Positions 16,692-27,711 of a stretch of DNA of 64,000 bases are shown here, piece after piece (within the stretch, counting starts at the first letter, position 1; every line of letters begins with the position of its first letter). Both the position numbers and the translations under genes were made by a program. The notes under the pieces are model-generated. The model ran no database searches, had not been told where the DNA came from, and worked only from the letters and a program-made list of their open reading frames with translations. Source of the DNA: an uncultured Gemmiger sp. (lineage in GTDB: Bacteria; Bacillota; Clostridia; Oscillospirales; Ruminococcaceae); NCBI GenBank assembly GCA_944388105.1, contig CALXHN010000001.1:1-64000 (forward strand), given 5' to 3'.

Positions 16692-16790
16692 TGACCTGAC
16701 GGGTGGATTCCACCGGGGAAAGTATGGCGAAAAAGCAACCGCAGCCCTGTCGGGTCGGAACGGACAGCACTCAGAACTGTCGTTTGCTAA
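16692..16790 (+). other. structured leader of clpB
   Basis: The leader from CIRCE to the ribosome site is about 135 bases. GACCTGAC can pair with GTCGGGTC (one G-U), with GGG/CCC continuing the stem after a one-base bulge; it encloses GGTGG-ATT-CCACC. A second stem, GACAG with CTGTC, follows. I recognise no known riboswitch family. A thermosensor or simple mRNA stabiliser are alternatives. Confidence 0.35.
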
Positions 16791-16826
16791 TATAGATACA
16801 AGCAAGCTGTGAAGGAGGTTTGCCGT

Positions 16827-19436
<2,610 letters not shown>

Positions 19437-19473
19437 TCGCCCCCTTGACGCCTGACAGCTGAATCATAAACAC

Positions 19474-19516
19474 AAGCCCCTGGCTTGCCGATTGATGGCA
19501 GGCCGGGGGCTTTTTC
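19474..19516. terminator. bidirectional terminator, clpB and ABC permease
   Basis: AGCCCCTGGCTTGCC pairs with GGCAGGCCGGGGGCT (one mismatch) and is followed by five T on the plus strand. It lies between converging genes and just touches the permease stop codon. Confidence 0.85.
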
Positions 19517-21113
19517 ATTGGATCTTTTGCAGGTCTGTATGCAGGCATTGACGCCACAGAAACAGGGTGAGCAATGCCGCAAGCAGGCATAAACCGGTAT
19601 AGACGACAGAATGGGGAAATATCACCAGCAATAACCAGGGGATGCCGGCGGAGATCAGCCCGTTCAGCAGGGACAGCAAGGTGGCGGTGCTCTGCTTGAC
19701 GACCTCGGTCTCGTTTTTGGCCTGCAGTTTCGGGAAAGCCAGGTCAATTCGCAGGGCTGCCACGGCACCGTATACGCAGTAGACGGCGGGGACAAGAGTC
19801 AGCCAGAGCAGATCGGGGCCTTGCGGATGCAGGGCCAGCGTCCCGCCGATAACTGCAATAAGCCAGCAGGGAAACGCCACGGTCAGATTCAGCAGAACTT
19901 TGGCAAGCAGAAGGTCACGGGTACGCACCGGCAACGTGCGGATCAGCGGCCATTGCGCTCCTTCCAGGGAGATGGCACAGGAGGTCACCGGCATTAAAAT
20001 GGCCAGCAGTCCCAGCACAAGGGGAAGATACCGGATGATGACGGCGGAGGTCAGTCCCATGGTACGGCCGAATTGGTCACCGCTCAACAGAAGCATCAGG
20101 GGAATGGCTGCCATCAGGCAGTACCCGATGGCCGTGTTGGAAAACCAGGTCATACAGGTGGTGTAGCGGCGTACTTCCCGCAGATACAGGGCAGTGAGAG
20201 GTGTATGAACCGAGGTCTTCCGGTTTGCGCGCCGCCTGCCGGCAGCGGCGTTCAGGGCGTTGCAAAGGGCGTCATATCGCCGGACGATGATGGCGACAGC
20301 CAGTCCGGCGGGCAGCAGGGCGGTCAAACTCAGCCGCAGCAGGGCGGAACCGGAGCCGGAACCGCCGGAGAGGATCTGACTGAACCAGGCAGCAGGCGGA
20401 TAACGGGAGGCGGATGCCGTGAGAAGGGGTTTCATAGTCAGGAGCAGTGCTGTGGGATCGTTGGGGGTCATTGATGTGCTGTCGAATTGGAAGGACAGGC
20501 TCATGGCCACCACCAGATACAACACCAGGATCAGGGTGGCTATGAGCGGTTTGTATCGCAGGCGCCGCACAAAGAGGGCGGATAAAACACTGGGAATACA
20601 GGCAACTGTCAGGCAGGGGAGCGGTGCCAGCAGGAGCCCCCACAGAAAAGCAGCCCAGAAAAGGATATCCGGCTGTACGGCCATGGCGTATACCACCATT
20701 CCCGGAACCAGACAAAGAGCGCACAGCGCCAGATATACCAGATACAGTGCCAGCAGCCGGCTCAGCGGCAGTGCTCTGTGCGGGATGGGAAGGGTGGAGA
20801 TCTGGTCATGAAAAGTGTGGCTGAACAAGAAGTTGCCGATGTTCAGAACTCCCAGCAGCAGCGTCAGGGCGGAGGCCATGGTGTACAGAAAGCCGGGAAG
20901 GGCTTCCCCGAACCCAAGAAGGAGCATTCCCCAGGCCAGGAAGAGCAGATACCCCACGGCCATTATGGCCAACAGCCCCCATACAAAAGCGTTGATCAGC
21001 CAACGGCGCTTTTCTTTGGAATCCCGGGTGTGCGCAAACTCATTCCAGCCGCCCAGGCGGTACAAATCAAGCTTCAGCAGCAGGGCCAGACCCCGCAGTG
21101 TCGGTTTCGCCAT
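19515..21113 (-). CDS. ABC transporter permease, multi-helix
   Basis: A 532-residue integral membrane protein with about 12 hydrophobic segments, the first at about 45-65. It resembles the ABC-2 type permeases (YhaP/DUF-type exporters) that pair with a single ATPase. No enzymatic motif is visible. The ATG at 21113 has GGAGG nine bases upstream, inside the end of the ATPase gene, which it overlaps by 47 bases, so the two are co-translated. It ends the sdpR-sdpI-ABC unit. Substrate is unknown; a peptide, lantibiotic or toxin exporter would fit the SdpI neighbour. Confidence 0.8.
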   Translation of the reverse strand: MAKPTLRGLALLLKLDLYRLGGWNEFAHTRDSKEKRRWLINAFVWGLLAIMAVGYLLFLAWGMLLLGFGEALPGFLYTMASALTLLLGVLNIGNFLFSHTFHDQISTLPIPHRALPLSRLLALYLVYLALCALCLVPGMVVYAMAVQPDILFWAAFLWGLLLAPLPCLTVACIPSVLSALFVRRLRYKPLIATLILVLYLVVAMSLSFQFDSTSMTPNDPTALLLTMKPLLTASASRYPPAAWFSQILSGGSGSGSALLRLSLTALLPAGLAVAIIVRRYDALCNALNAAAGRRRANRKTSVHTPLTALYLREVRRYTTCMTWFSNTAIGYCLMAAIPLMLLLSGDQFGRTMGLTSAVIIRYLPLVLGLLAILMPVTSCAISLEGAQWPLIRTLPVRTRDLLLAKVLLNLTVAFPCWLIAVIGGTLALHPQGPDLLWLTLVPAVYCVYGAVAALRIDLAFPKLQAKNETEVVKQSTATLLSLLNGLISAGIPWLLLVIFPHSVVYTGLCLLAALLTLFLWRQCLHTDLQKIQ

Positions 21114-21819
21114 GGCGTACCACCTCCATAAAGGTTTCTTCCAGAGTCTTGCCGCCGGTAAGAACGGCGGTCTCTCCGGCAGCCACCAGATGTCCCTGCC
21201 GGATGATGGCTACCTTGTTGCACAGCCGTTCCGCCACATCCAGCACATGGGTGGAAAAGAAGACGGCGCCGCCCTGTCTGCACAAGGTGTGCATAAGGCC
21301 TTTCAGCGTCACCACCGCTTCCGGGTCCAACCCCACAAAAGGCTCGTCCAGAATCAGGAGCCGCGGTTCGTGGATCAGGGCGCCAAGAATGGCCAGCTTC
21401 TGTTTCATTCCGTGGGAATAAGCGGAGGTCAGTTCCCCCAGCACATCGGAAATCCCGAAGGTGGATGCCAGTTCCTCCGTGCGCCGGATACGGTCAGCAC
21501 GGGAAACTTCAAATACATCTGCGACAAAGTTCAGGTACTGCTGTCCGGTAAGATACGGGTACAGCAGGGGATCGTCCGACAGATAGGCAAAGGCTCGCTT
21601 GCAGGCAAGCGGGTCCTGGCGGATGGAAACCCCGTCAATACGGATGTCGCCTTGTTCGAATGGCAGAAGTCCGACAGCCGCTTTGATGGTGGTGGTTTTA
21701 CCGGCGCCGTTGTGACCGATGAAACCGTATATGTCCCCGGGGGCTACATGCAGATTCAGGTCCTGCACGGCGGTCTTGCCGCCCGGGTAAATCTTGGTCA
21801 GATGTTCGATGGTCAGCAT
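21067..21819 (-). CDS. ABC transporter ATPase
   Basis: A 250-residue ATPase with Walker A GHNGAGKTT (about 35-43), a YLSDDPLLYPYLTGQQYL Q-loop region, signature YSHGMKQKL and Walker B LLILDEPFVGLDPEA, then the switch STHVLD. The signature has SHGMKQK in place of the SGGQ core, as is usual in ABC-2 and bacitracin-type exporters. It pairs with the overlapping permease. It follows the SdpI-like gene by only 10 bases in the same operon. Confidence 0.9.
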   Translation of the reverse strand: MLTIEHLTKIYPGGKTAVQDLNLHVAPGDIYGFIGHNGAGKTTTIKAAVGLLPFEQGDIRIDGVSIRQDPLACKRAFAYLSDDPLLYPYLTGQQYLNFVADVFEVSRADRIRRTEELASTFGISDVLGELTSAYSHGMKQKLAILGALIHEPRLLILDEPFVGLDPEAVVTLKGLMHTLCRQGGAVFFSTHVLDVAERLCNKVAIIRQGHLVAAGETAVLTGGKTLEETFMEVVRHGETDTAGSGPAAEA

Positions 21820-21829
21820 GATCCGTTCC

Positions 21830-22495
21830 TCACTTCATCCATCCCTTGAATACAAGGAAGGAATACAGGTAAATCCACACGCAGCCCAACAGGGTGGTTC
21901 CCAGCAGCACGATCAGAGTGCCGGAAAAACCAAGGGCTCCCGCGAACACGCCGGAAAGCAGGGTAGAGGCTCCGATGAGGATAAAGACAAACCCACCCAT
22001 GCGCTGGGTGCGGTTCCAGTTGTGTTCGTCTGCCAGCGCCCAGGGAGTGCGGCAGCCGAAGGTGTAATTTTGTTTGATGCGTGGCATGTAGTTGCCCAGC
22101 AGAATGAACAGCAGGCCAATGCCGCCACCCACCAGCAGTCCGGTGGCACTGCTTCCGTCCTTCAGGATGCCGAACACGGCCAGTTCGCTCAGCCAGCTGA
22201 CGGCGCAGCCGAACAGGATCGTGCCCAGAACCATTCCGTTCCAGATGGGCCGGAACTTGGCAAAGTTTTCGCCCTTGGGGTCAATGGAGGGCAGAACCCG
22301 GAACAACAGCAGCAGTCCCAGCGGCAGCAGACCCGTGGCCAGAGCACTCCATTTGGGACCGAACCCATCGGCTACGCCGGCCCAGTTCCAGTGGACGGGC
22401 ACCTGCTCCGGCATCATGGGCAGGCACAGGGCGTGACCCAGCAGGTTCACCATGCACACGGCTCCCAGGATCCAGTACAGCTTGTTATTCTTCAT
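21830..22495 (-). CDS. SdpI-family membrane protein (DUF1648)
   Basis: A 221-residue membrane protein with about six helices. The N-terminal DUF1648 segment has the VPVHWNWAGVADGFGPKW pattern, and the SdpI segment has RIKQNYTFGCRTPWALADEHNWNRTQRMGG. In Bacillus subtilis SdpI gives immunity to the SdpC toxin and traps SdpR at the membrane. The gene overlaps the upstream ArsR-type regulator by 11 bases, matching the sdpR-sdpI pairing. No sdpC-like toxin gene is nearby, so it may protect against foreign toxins or act only in signalling (inference). Confidence 0.85.
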   Translation of the reverse strand: MKNNKLYWILGAVCMVNLLGHALCLPMMPEQVPVHWNWAGVADGFGPKWSALATGLLPLGLLLLFRVLPSIDPKGENFAKFRPIWNGMVLGTILFGCAVSWLSELAVFGILKDGSSATGLLVGGGIGLLFILLGNYMPRIKQNYTFGCRTPWALADEHNWNRTQRMGGFVFILIGASTLLSGVFAGALGFSGTLIVLLGTTLLGCVWIYLYSFLVFKGWMK

Positions 22496-22766
22496 GATCG
22501 GTATCCTCCTTCATGAACCCAAAATCATAGAACCACTTCATGAGTTCCTGAAATACCGTCAGGTTCAGGCAGTATACGATGTTCTGCCCCCGGCGCTCAT
22601 CGATCACCAGGCCGGCGGATTTCAGAATGTTCAGATGATGACTGACCGATGGTTTGGCCATGGAAAAATGAGCGGCAATTTCCCCGGCGGTCATCTCCCC
22701 GCCGGCAAGCAGTTCCAGAATTTTCCGCCTGGTCGGGTCGGCCAAAGCTTTGAATGCATCACCCAT
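22485..22766 (-). CDS. ArsR-family regulator, SdpR-like
   Basis: A 93-residue winged-helix repressor. ADPTRRKILELL, MTAGEIAAHFSMAKPSVSHHLNILKSAGLV (recognition helix) and RRGQNIVYCLN wing are standard for ArsR/SmtB proteins. It lacks the metal-binding cysteine pair of ArsR, as SdpR-type regulators do. The ATG at 22766 has AAGGAGG eight bases upstream; an in-frame extension would cross the promoter. It heads a four-gene unit with the SdpI-like protein and the ABC exporter, and probably represses it through the palindrome at 22791-22813. Confidence 0.88.
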   Translation of the reverse strand: MGDAFKALADPTRRKILELLAGGEMTAGEIAAHFSMAKPSVSHHLNILKSAGLVIDERRGQNIVYCLNLTVFQELMKWFYDFGFMKEDTDHEE

Positions 22767-22790
22767 CTGCGGCACCTCCTTATGATATGA

Positions 22791-22813
22791 GATATTTAGA
22801 AAAATATCTAAAT
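22791..22813 (-). promoter_or_regulatory. probable operator of the SdpR-like regulator
   Basis: Overlapping palindromes GATATTT-N4-AAATATC (22791-22808) and ATTTAGA-N6-TCTAAAT (22794-22813) lie just downstream of the predicted start of transcription. AT-rich palindromes of this kind are typical ArsR-family operators. Confidence 0.6.
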
Positions 22814-22828
22814 GCTTGATTTGGCCAC

Positions 22829-22857
22829 AGTATAGCATGCGGTCCGGAGGCTGTCAA
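22829..22857 (-). promoter_or_regulatory. promoter of the sdpR-like operon
   Basis: Minus strand -35 TTGACA (22857-22852), 17-bp spacer, -10 TATACT (22834-22829). Confidence 0.8.
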
Positions 22858-22872
22858 GCAATAAAATGCAAC

Positions 22873-22908
22873 GAAAAAACCGCCCCGGAAGCCATGTTCC
22901 GGGGCGGT
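22873..22908 (-). terminator. terminator of the PPIase lipoprotein gene
   Basis: Minus-strand CCGCCCCGGAA pairs perfectly with TTCCGGGGCGG across a 6-base loop and is followed by six T. Confidence 0.88.
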
Positions 22909-22934
22909 CGAAAATGCTATGAAAACCAGAAAGA

Positions 22935-24098
22935 TCAGGCGTTGACCTCATCCACCAGGTGTTCCATCACCAGGTCATTCAGGATGCTCATCTTCAGGTA
23001 GTTTTCGCCATAATAGTTCACATAGCTGCTGGTGTCGCTGCTGCCGAAGTATTCCTGGAACTGGCTTTCCAGGGTCTCGGTGGGGCAGGTGATGCCGTAC
23101 TTTTCGGCCAGAGCCTGCATGATCAGGGTTTGCTGGATGGCACCGTCAATATACTGGCGGGAGGTTTCCAGGTAGGCGGCAGCACTGTCATAGCCATTGG
23201 CCTGCAGGAACTCGTCCAGGGACATGCCGTACATCTGGGCGTACAGATACGGGCTTTCCAGATAGTAGTCCTCAAAGTACTTGGTCAGGGCGGCGGGGGC
23301 ATCTCCCTGCACGCTCAGGGTGCTGCTCAGCTGGGAATACAGCTCGTTGGTCTGCTGGCTGAACAGCAGCATGTCGGAGATGTAGCTGTTCAGGGTGGCT
23401 ACGTCGTTCAGGCCCAGATTCTCGCTCAGGTTTTCCTTCACGAAATTGTCGGTCAGTTCGGGGGTCACAGTCTCGGAAATGTAGTTCAGGGTGGTGGAGA
23501 ACACCGCGTCCTTGCCGGCCAGATCGGTGGCCTGGAAGTCGTCGGGGAAGGTGACGTTCACATCAAAGGTCTCACCGGGCATGTGACCCACGATCTGGTC
23601 CTCAAAATCGTCAATGAAGGAACCACTGCCCAGGGTCAGGTCGTACCCTTCGGCAGAGCCGCCGTCAAATTCCTCGCCGTCCACGGAGCCGACAAAGTCG
23701 ATGTTCACGGTGTCTCCGTCGGCTGCAGCGCGGTCGGTCACCTGATTGGTGGTGGTGTAGTTGACCAGGATATTGTCATTGATGTAGTTGGCGACGTCCT
23801 CATCGGTCACCGTGTTGGCCTCGTCCGAAAGGCTCAGCCCCAGGTCATCGGGAAGGGTGATGTAATCGGAGGCGGTCACGCCGGTCACATAGCCATTCTC
23901 GTCAAAAACCGAGCTGTAATCGAAATCTGCCAGATACGCATAGGGATCGGCGGCGCTTTCCTCGGTGGAGGTCTCCGGCGTGGCGGTTTCGGGGGAACTG
24001 GCGGCTTCGGATTCCTGCTTGCCGCAGGCGGCCAGCCCCAGAGTCAGCGCGGCGGCGGTCAGCACAGCCACCGGGCGGGTCATGTTCATCAGTTTCAT
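22935..24098 (-). CDS. lipoprotein FKBP-type peptidyl-prolyl isomerase, trigger-factor-like
   Basis: A 387-residue secreted lipoprotein. The signal peptide ends in LAAC with Cys25, followed by an acidic Ser/Thr/Glu linker (about 27-55). Residues about 130-215 match the FKBP/trigger factor PPIase core (GDTVNIDFVGSVDGEEFDGG, then the LTLGSGSFIDDFEDQIVGH motif). The C-terminal part (about 230-380) is helical, like the chaperone domain of trigger factor. It probably folds proteins outside the membrane, doing work PrsA does elsewhere. AGGAGAAG precedes the ATG at 24098. It is monocistronic with its own promoter and terminator. A trigger factor proper would lack the lipobox. Confidence 0.88.
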   Translation of the reverse strand: MKLMNMTRPVAVLTAAALTLGLAACGKQESEAASSPETATPETSTEESAADPYAYLADFDYSSVFDENGYVTGVTASDYITLPDDLGLSLSDEANTVTDEDVANYINDNILVNYTTTNQVTDRAAADGDTVNIDFVGSVDGEEFDGGSAEGYDLTLGSGSFIDDFEDQIVGHMPGETFDVNVTFPDDFQATDLAGKDAVFSTTLNYISETVTPELTDNFVKENLSENLGLNDVATLNSYISDMLLFSQQTNELYSQLSSTLSVQGDAPAALTKYFEDYYLESPYLYAQMYGMSLDEFLQANGYDSAAAYLETSRQYIDGAIQQTLIMQALAEKYGITCPTETLESQFQEYFGSSDTSSYVNYYGENYLKMSILNDLVMEHLVDEVNA

Positions 24099-24134
24099 GG
24101 GCTTCTCCTGTCTTTTGTGAAGTGATACCTTATC

Positions 24135-24162
24135 ATTATACATCATTTTTCGAAAATGTACA
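24135..24162 (-). promoter_or_regulatory. promoter of the PPIase lipoprotein gene
   Basis: Minus strand -10 TATAAT (24140-24135) with a fair -35 TGTACA (24162-24157) at 16 bp. Confidence 0.6.
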
Positions 24163-24245
24163 GCACAACATTCCAATTTGCTTTGGAACGTGGTATACTG
24201 AACAGGAATGTTTCCGGTTCGGCCGGAATTTTACAGGGGGAAACC

Positions 24246-24470
24246 ATGAAAAGACACGAAATTGACCGTATCAATGAATTGGCACACAAAGCGAAGACGG
24301 TGGGCCTGACCGAGGCCGAAATCGCCGAGCGTGCCGACCTGCGCCGCCGCTATCTTGCGGACATTCGCGCTGCGGTGCAGGAACAGCTGGAACATACCAT
24401 CGTGCAGGAACCGGACGGTACCCGTCACCCGCTGCTGAAAAAGGAGGGTGTGCGCGGTGCCCGCAGTTAA
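24246..24470 (+). CDS. DUF896 family protein (YnzC-like)
   Basis: A 74-residue cytoplasmic protein. IDRINELAHKAKTVGLTEAEIAERADLRRRYLADIRAAVQEQLEHT is the DUF896 helical hairpin, and VQEPDGTRHPLLKK is the usual tail. Function is not established; Bacillus homologues are small two-helix proteins. GGGGG lies 5 bases before the ATG, and TATACT near 24196 is a likely -10. The gene overlaps the following membrane-protein gene by 14 bases, so the pair is probably co-expressed. Confidence 0.85.
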   Translation: MKRHEIDRINELAHKAKTVGLTEAEIAERADLRRRYLADIRAAVQEQLEHTIVQEPDGTRHPLLKKEGVRGARS

Positions 24471-26100
24471 GACAAAAAAGACGGCTGCTGAGACGCTGTG
24501 GGCCGTGGTGCCGTGGCTGTGGCTTTTCGGAGCCTGGCTGTTCGGCGTGATCTTCATGGTGGTGTACGGGCGTTCCCTGCTGGACAGCGACATGGCCTCG
24601 GAGATGGTCCTGGCCGCCCAGCTGAATAAAGAAGGCGGGTTCCTTTCCACCGCCTGGTATTATTCCACCGAACTGCGGGTGTTCTGCGAACAGCTCCTCT
24701 TCAAACTGGGGCTGGCGGTCTTTCCGCAGAACTGGCACGCAGCCCGCACCCTGGCCCAGGCAATCCTGTCTGCGCTGGTGGCAGTGTCCGGGTTGTATTT
24801 TCTGTATGGCGCGTCGCTGCGTAAAAGTGCACCCTGGCTGGTGGGAGCTTTGCTGTGTCCTTTTGGATTCTGGCAGATGTTCCACTGCGTTTTCGGCGGA
24901 TTTTATTATGTACATATGATTTTTGTCATGCTCAGCATGGGCCTTGTGCTGCGCATTACCACCGCAATGGACTCTGCCCGCCGTACGGCGGTCCGCGCTG
25001 TGCTGCTGGCCGGACTGGCCTTTGCGGCGGGACTTAACGGGATCCGCATCCTGATGAACCTGTACGTGCCCCTTGCCGCGGCAGCCCTGGTACTGTTGGG
25101 CTGGCGCTGGAACCAGGCACCGCTGGAACGCCCCCGGACGGTGCCCCAGGTCCGGTTTGCCGCAGCGGCATGGGGGGCGGCGGTTGTTTCGCTGGCGGGC
25201 TATGTTGTGAACGCCAAAGTCCTGGCCGCCAACCATACCTTTTCGGACCAGGGACAGCGAAGCTGGACGGCCCTGAGTTTTGAATATCTGACAAGGGTGT
25301 GGGCCGATTTCCTGACCCTCTTCGGATATCCCGGCGACAGCGGCACCCTGAGCTTCGGGGATCCCATCCCTCTGTTCAGTCTGCAGGGATTGCTGGGGGC
25401 ACTGGGACTTGTGATTGCCGGTGTGCTGATCGCTTCGGTGGTGCATCTGCTCATGCGCCGCCGGGAGCTGTCCTTTGTCCGGATGGCGGTGCTGACCGTC
25501 TTCCTGTCCTGCCTGCTGGTGGACAGCATCGCCTTTGCCTTTATGAATGAAATGATCGGCATCAACGGAAGCTACTGGCTGCCGGTGGTACCGCTGGCGT
25601 TTGCGGTTCTGGGAATCGAAGGGGAGACCTTCCCGCTGCGCCGGGGCCTGCCCCGGCGGGGGCTGGCCGTTGCTTTTGCGGTGGCGTTTCTGGGAGTCAG
25701 CACCTCGACCACCCTTCGGTTTGTGGAAGTGCCGCCCCGGGGCGAGCCGCACCTGGAAACCATCTGCGACTGGCTGGTGGACAACGGATACACCCAGGGG
25801 TACGCCACCTTCTGGTTTGCCAATGTGATGACCGAGCTTTCCGACGGAACCCTGGAAATGTGGGATGTTACGGACCTGAGCCGGATGGATCTGCACGGAT
25901 GGCTGCAGACAAAGTCCCATATCAACCCGCCGGAAGGGGAGGTGTTCCTGATCGCGGATCCCAGTGTGCGCGTTGACGAACTGCCTTACCGGGATCTGGT
26001 GGATGTGGTGTACGAGGACGATCACGGATTCCATATCCTGACGGCACCGGAAGCCCAGCCGCTCATCGACGCGGTGGCGCAGGCCCGTGCCGCCCAGTAA
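24457..26100 (+). CDS. large membrane protein, GT-C glycosyltransferase-like
   Basis: A 547-residue protein with about 11 transmembrane helices and a soluble C-terminal segment (about 415-547). After the first helix the outward loop reads RSLLDSDMASEMVLAAQL, the acidic position found in GT-C enzymes that use lipid-linked sugars. I do not recognise the exact family. A GTG at 24457 is preferred because AAGGAGG ends nine bases before it; an upstream in-frame GTG overlaps that site. It is translationally linked to the DUF896 gene. A second GT-C-like protein is at 53.6 kb. A role in cell-surface glycan assembly is inferred. Confidence 0.7.
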   Translation: MPAVKTKKTAAETLWAVVPWLWLFGAWLFGVIFMVVYGRSLLDSDMASEMVLAAQLNKEGGFLSTAWYYSTELRVFCEQLLFKLGLAVFPQNWHAARTLAQAILSALVAVSGLYFLYGASLRKSAPWLVGALLCPFGFWQMFHCVFGGFYYVHMIFVMLSMGLVLRITTAMDSARRTAVRAVLLAGLAFAAGLNGIRILMNLYVPLAAAALVLLGWRWNQAPLERPRTVPQVRFAAAAWGAAVVSLAGYVVNAKVLAANHTFSDQGQRSWTALSFEYLTRVWADFLTLFGYPGDSGTLSFGDPIPLFSLQGLLGALGLVIAGVLIASVVHLLMRRRELSFVRMAVLTVFLSCLLVDSIAFAFMNEMIGINGSYWLPVVPLAFAVLGIEGETFPLRRGLPRRGLAVAFAVAFLGVSTSTTLRFVEVPPRGEPHLETICDWLVDNGYTQGYATFWFANVMTELSDGTLEMWDVTDLSRMDLHGWLQTKSHINPPEGEVFLIADPSVRVDELPYRDLVDVVYEDDHGFHILTAPEAQPLIDAVAQARAAQ

Positions 26101-26110
26101 AAATCTTTGC

Positions 26111-26160
26111 TGCGCTCCGCAAGTTTTGTTCGAACCTGCGGGGCGCGCCTTGTATTTTTG
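26111..26160 (+). terminator. probable terminator before purA
   Basis: GCGCTCCGCA pairs with TGCGGGGCGC (one U-G) around an 18-base loop, with TTGTATTTTT following. Its tail overlaps the -35 of the purA promoter. Confidence 0.55.
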
Positions 26161-26178
26161 GACAATCTCTGGTATAAT
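26150..26178 (+). promoter_or_regulatory. purA promoter
   Basis: -35 TTGTAT (26150-26155), 17-bp spacer, -10 TATAAT (26173-26178). The leader of about 90 bases contains a small CGGCCCC/GGGGTCG stem. No riboswitch is recognised. Confidence 0.75.
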
Positions 26179-26273
26179 CATATCCGGCGGCGTATCCCGG
26201 TTTGAACAAATCGGCCCCTTGTGGGGTCGGGCGGAAAAGGCTGTACATTGAACCAAAAGAGAGGTTGCAAAAC

Positions 26274-27566
26274 ATGCTTACTGCAATTACCGGCATCAAC
26301 TGGGGCGACGAAGGAAAGGGCCGTATGGTCGACCTTCTCAGCCAGGATTACGACATCGTCGCACGGTACCAGGGTGGTGACAACGCCGGCCATACCGTCA
26401 AGAACGAGCGCGGCAAGTTCGTGCTGAACCTGATCCCCTCCGGCATCCTGCGTCCCGACGTGGTCTGCGTCATGGGCGGCGGCATGGTCATTGACCCTGT
26501 CCATCTGGAAAAGGAGATCGCGGCCTTGCGGGAGCAGGGCGTTGAGATCAGCCCCGCCAACCTGAAGATTTCTGACCGTGCCACCATCACCATGCCTTTC
26601 CATGTGGATCAGGACGGCCTGGAAGAGGCCCGTCTGTCCAAGACCGGTGCACAGTTCGGCTCCACCAAGCGCGGCATCGCCTATACCTATGGCGACAAGT
26701 TCATGAAGAAGACCCTGCGCATGGGGGATCTGGTCCATATGGACGCCGGTGTGCGCAAGCGCCTGGAAACCATTGTGGAATCCAAGAACCTGACCATGGT
26801 CAACATCTATGACCAGAAGCCCGTCAGTGTGGATGAGATGTGGGCCTGGTGCGAACATTACTCTGCTGCCTTCAAGGATTATATCTGCGATGTGGGCGAA
26901 TATCTGGCCCAGGCGGATGACGCCGGCAAGAAGATCATGTTTGAGGCCCAGCTGGGCGCTCTGCGTGATATCGACTACGGTATCTATCCCTATACTTCCA
27001 GCTCCAACACCATCAGTGCCTACGCACCCATCGGCGCCGGCATTCCGGGCCGCAAGCTGACCCTGTCCGTGGGCATCATGAAGGCCTATTCCTCCTGCGT
27101 GGGCGAAGGACCCTTCACCGCCGAACTGGCCATGAGCGAAGCCGACAAGGACGTGCTGCGTGAACACGGCCATGAATATGGTGCTGCCACCGGCCGTCCC
27201 CGCCGTGTGGGTCCCTTCGACGTGGTTGCCAGCCGTTACGGCGTGCAGTGCCAGGGCTGTGATGAACTGGCCCTGACCCTGCTGGACGTGCTGGATTATA
27301 TGGAAACCATTCCCGTGGTGGAATCCTACCGTCTGTCCGACGGCACCGTGACCGGCCGTTTCCCCACCGGCAAAACTCTGGACGACGCCCAGCCGGTCAT
27401 CAAGGAGATGAAGGGCTGGCACTGCGACATCACCGGTGTCCGCAAGTATGAGGATCTGCCTGCTGAGGCCCGCGCTTATGTGGAATACCTGGAACAGGCT
27501 GTGGGTTGCCGTATCAAGTATATCTCCGTCGGCCCCGAGCGCGATGCCTGCATCGTGCGGGACTGA
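26274..27566 (+). CDS. purA: adenylosuccinate synthetase
   Basis: A 430-residue GTP-dependent ligase joining IMP and aspartate, the first committed step to AMP. The N-terminal loop is GINWGDEGKGRMVD (family WGDEGKGK), with the NAGHTV motif, STKRGIAYTYGDK, and a C-terminal GRPRRVGPFDV motif. Length is normal. GAGAGG precedes the ATG at 26274; the longer frame starts lack a ribosome site. It sits alone between its promoter and terminator. guaB at the left edge covers the GMP branch from the same precursor. Confidence 0.96.
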   Translation: MLTAITGINWGDEGKGRMVDLLSQDYDIVARYQGGDNAGHTVKNERGKFVLNLIPSGILRPDVVCVMGGGMVIDPVHLEKEIAALREQGVEISPANLKISDRATITMPFHVDQDGLEEARLSKTGAQFGSTKRGIAYTYGDKFMKKTLRMGDLVHMDAGVRKRLETIVESKNLTMVNIYDQKPVSVDEMWAWCEHYSAAFKDYICDVGEYLAQADDAGKKIMFEAQLGALRDIDYGIYPYTSSSNTISAYAPIGAGIPGRKLTLSVGIMKAYSSCVGEGPFTAELAMSEADKDVLREHGHEYGAATGRPRRVGPFDVVASRYGVQCQGCDELALTLLDVLDYMETIPVVESYRLSDGTVTGRFPTGKTLDDAQPVIKEMKGWHCDITGVRKYEDLPAEARAYVEYLEQAVGCRIKYISVGPERDACIVRD

Positions 27567-27625
27567 TTGCCTCTGAACCTGCCCTGCTGTTTGGCAAGCG
27601 GGGCATAAACCGAAAACACTTTACA

Positions 27626-27662
27626 CAGCGGACTCGCCTTTGCGCGGCTCCGCTGCTTTTTC
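27626..27662 (+). terminator. purA terminator
   Basis: CAGCGGA pairs with TCCGCTG around a GC-rich loop, then CTTTTTC. A further 8-bp stem, GCCCTGCT/AGCGGGGC, lies just upstream without a T tract. Confidence 0.65.
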
Positions 27663-27711
27663 AGCCGGGATATATTGTGTATCCGTCCAACAAGAAAGGG
27701 GAGACCGGGGC

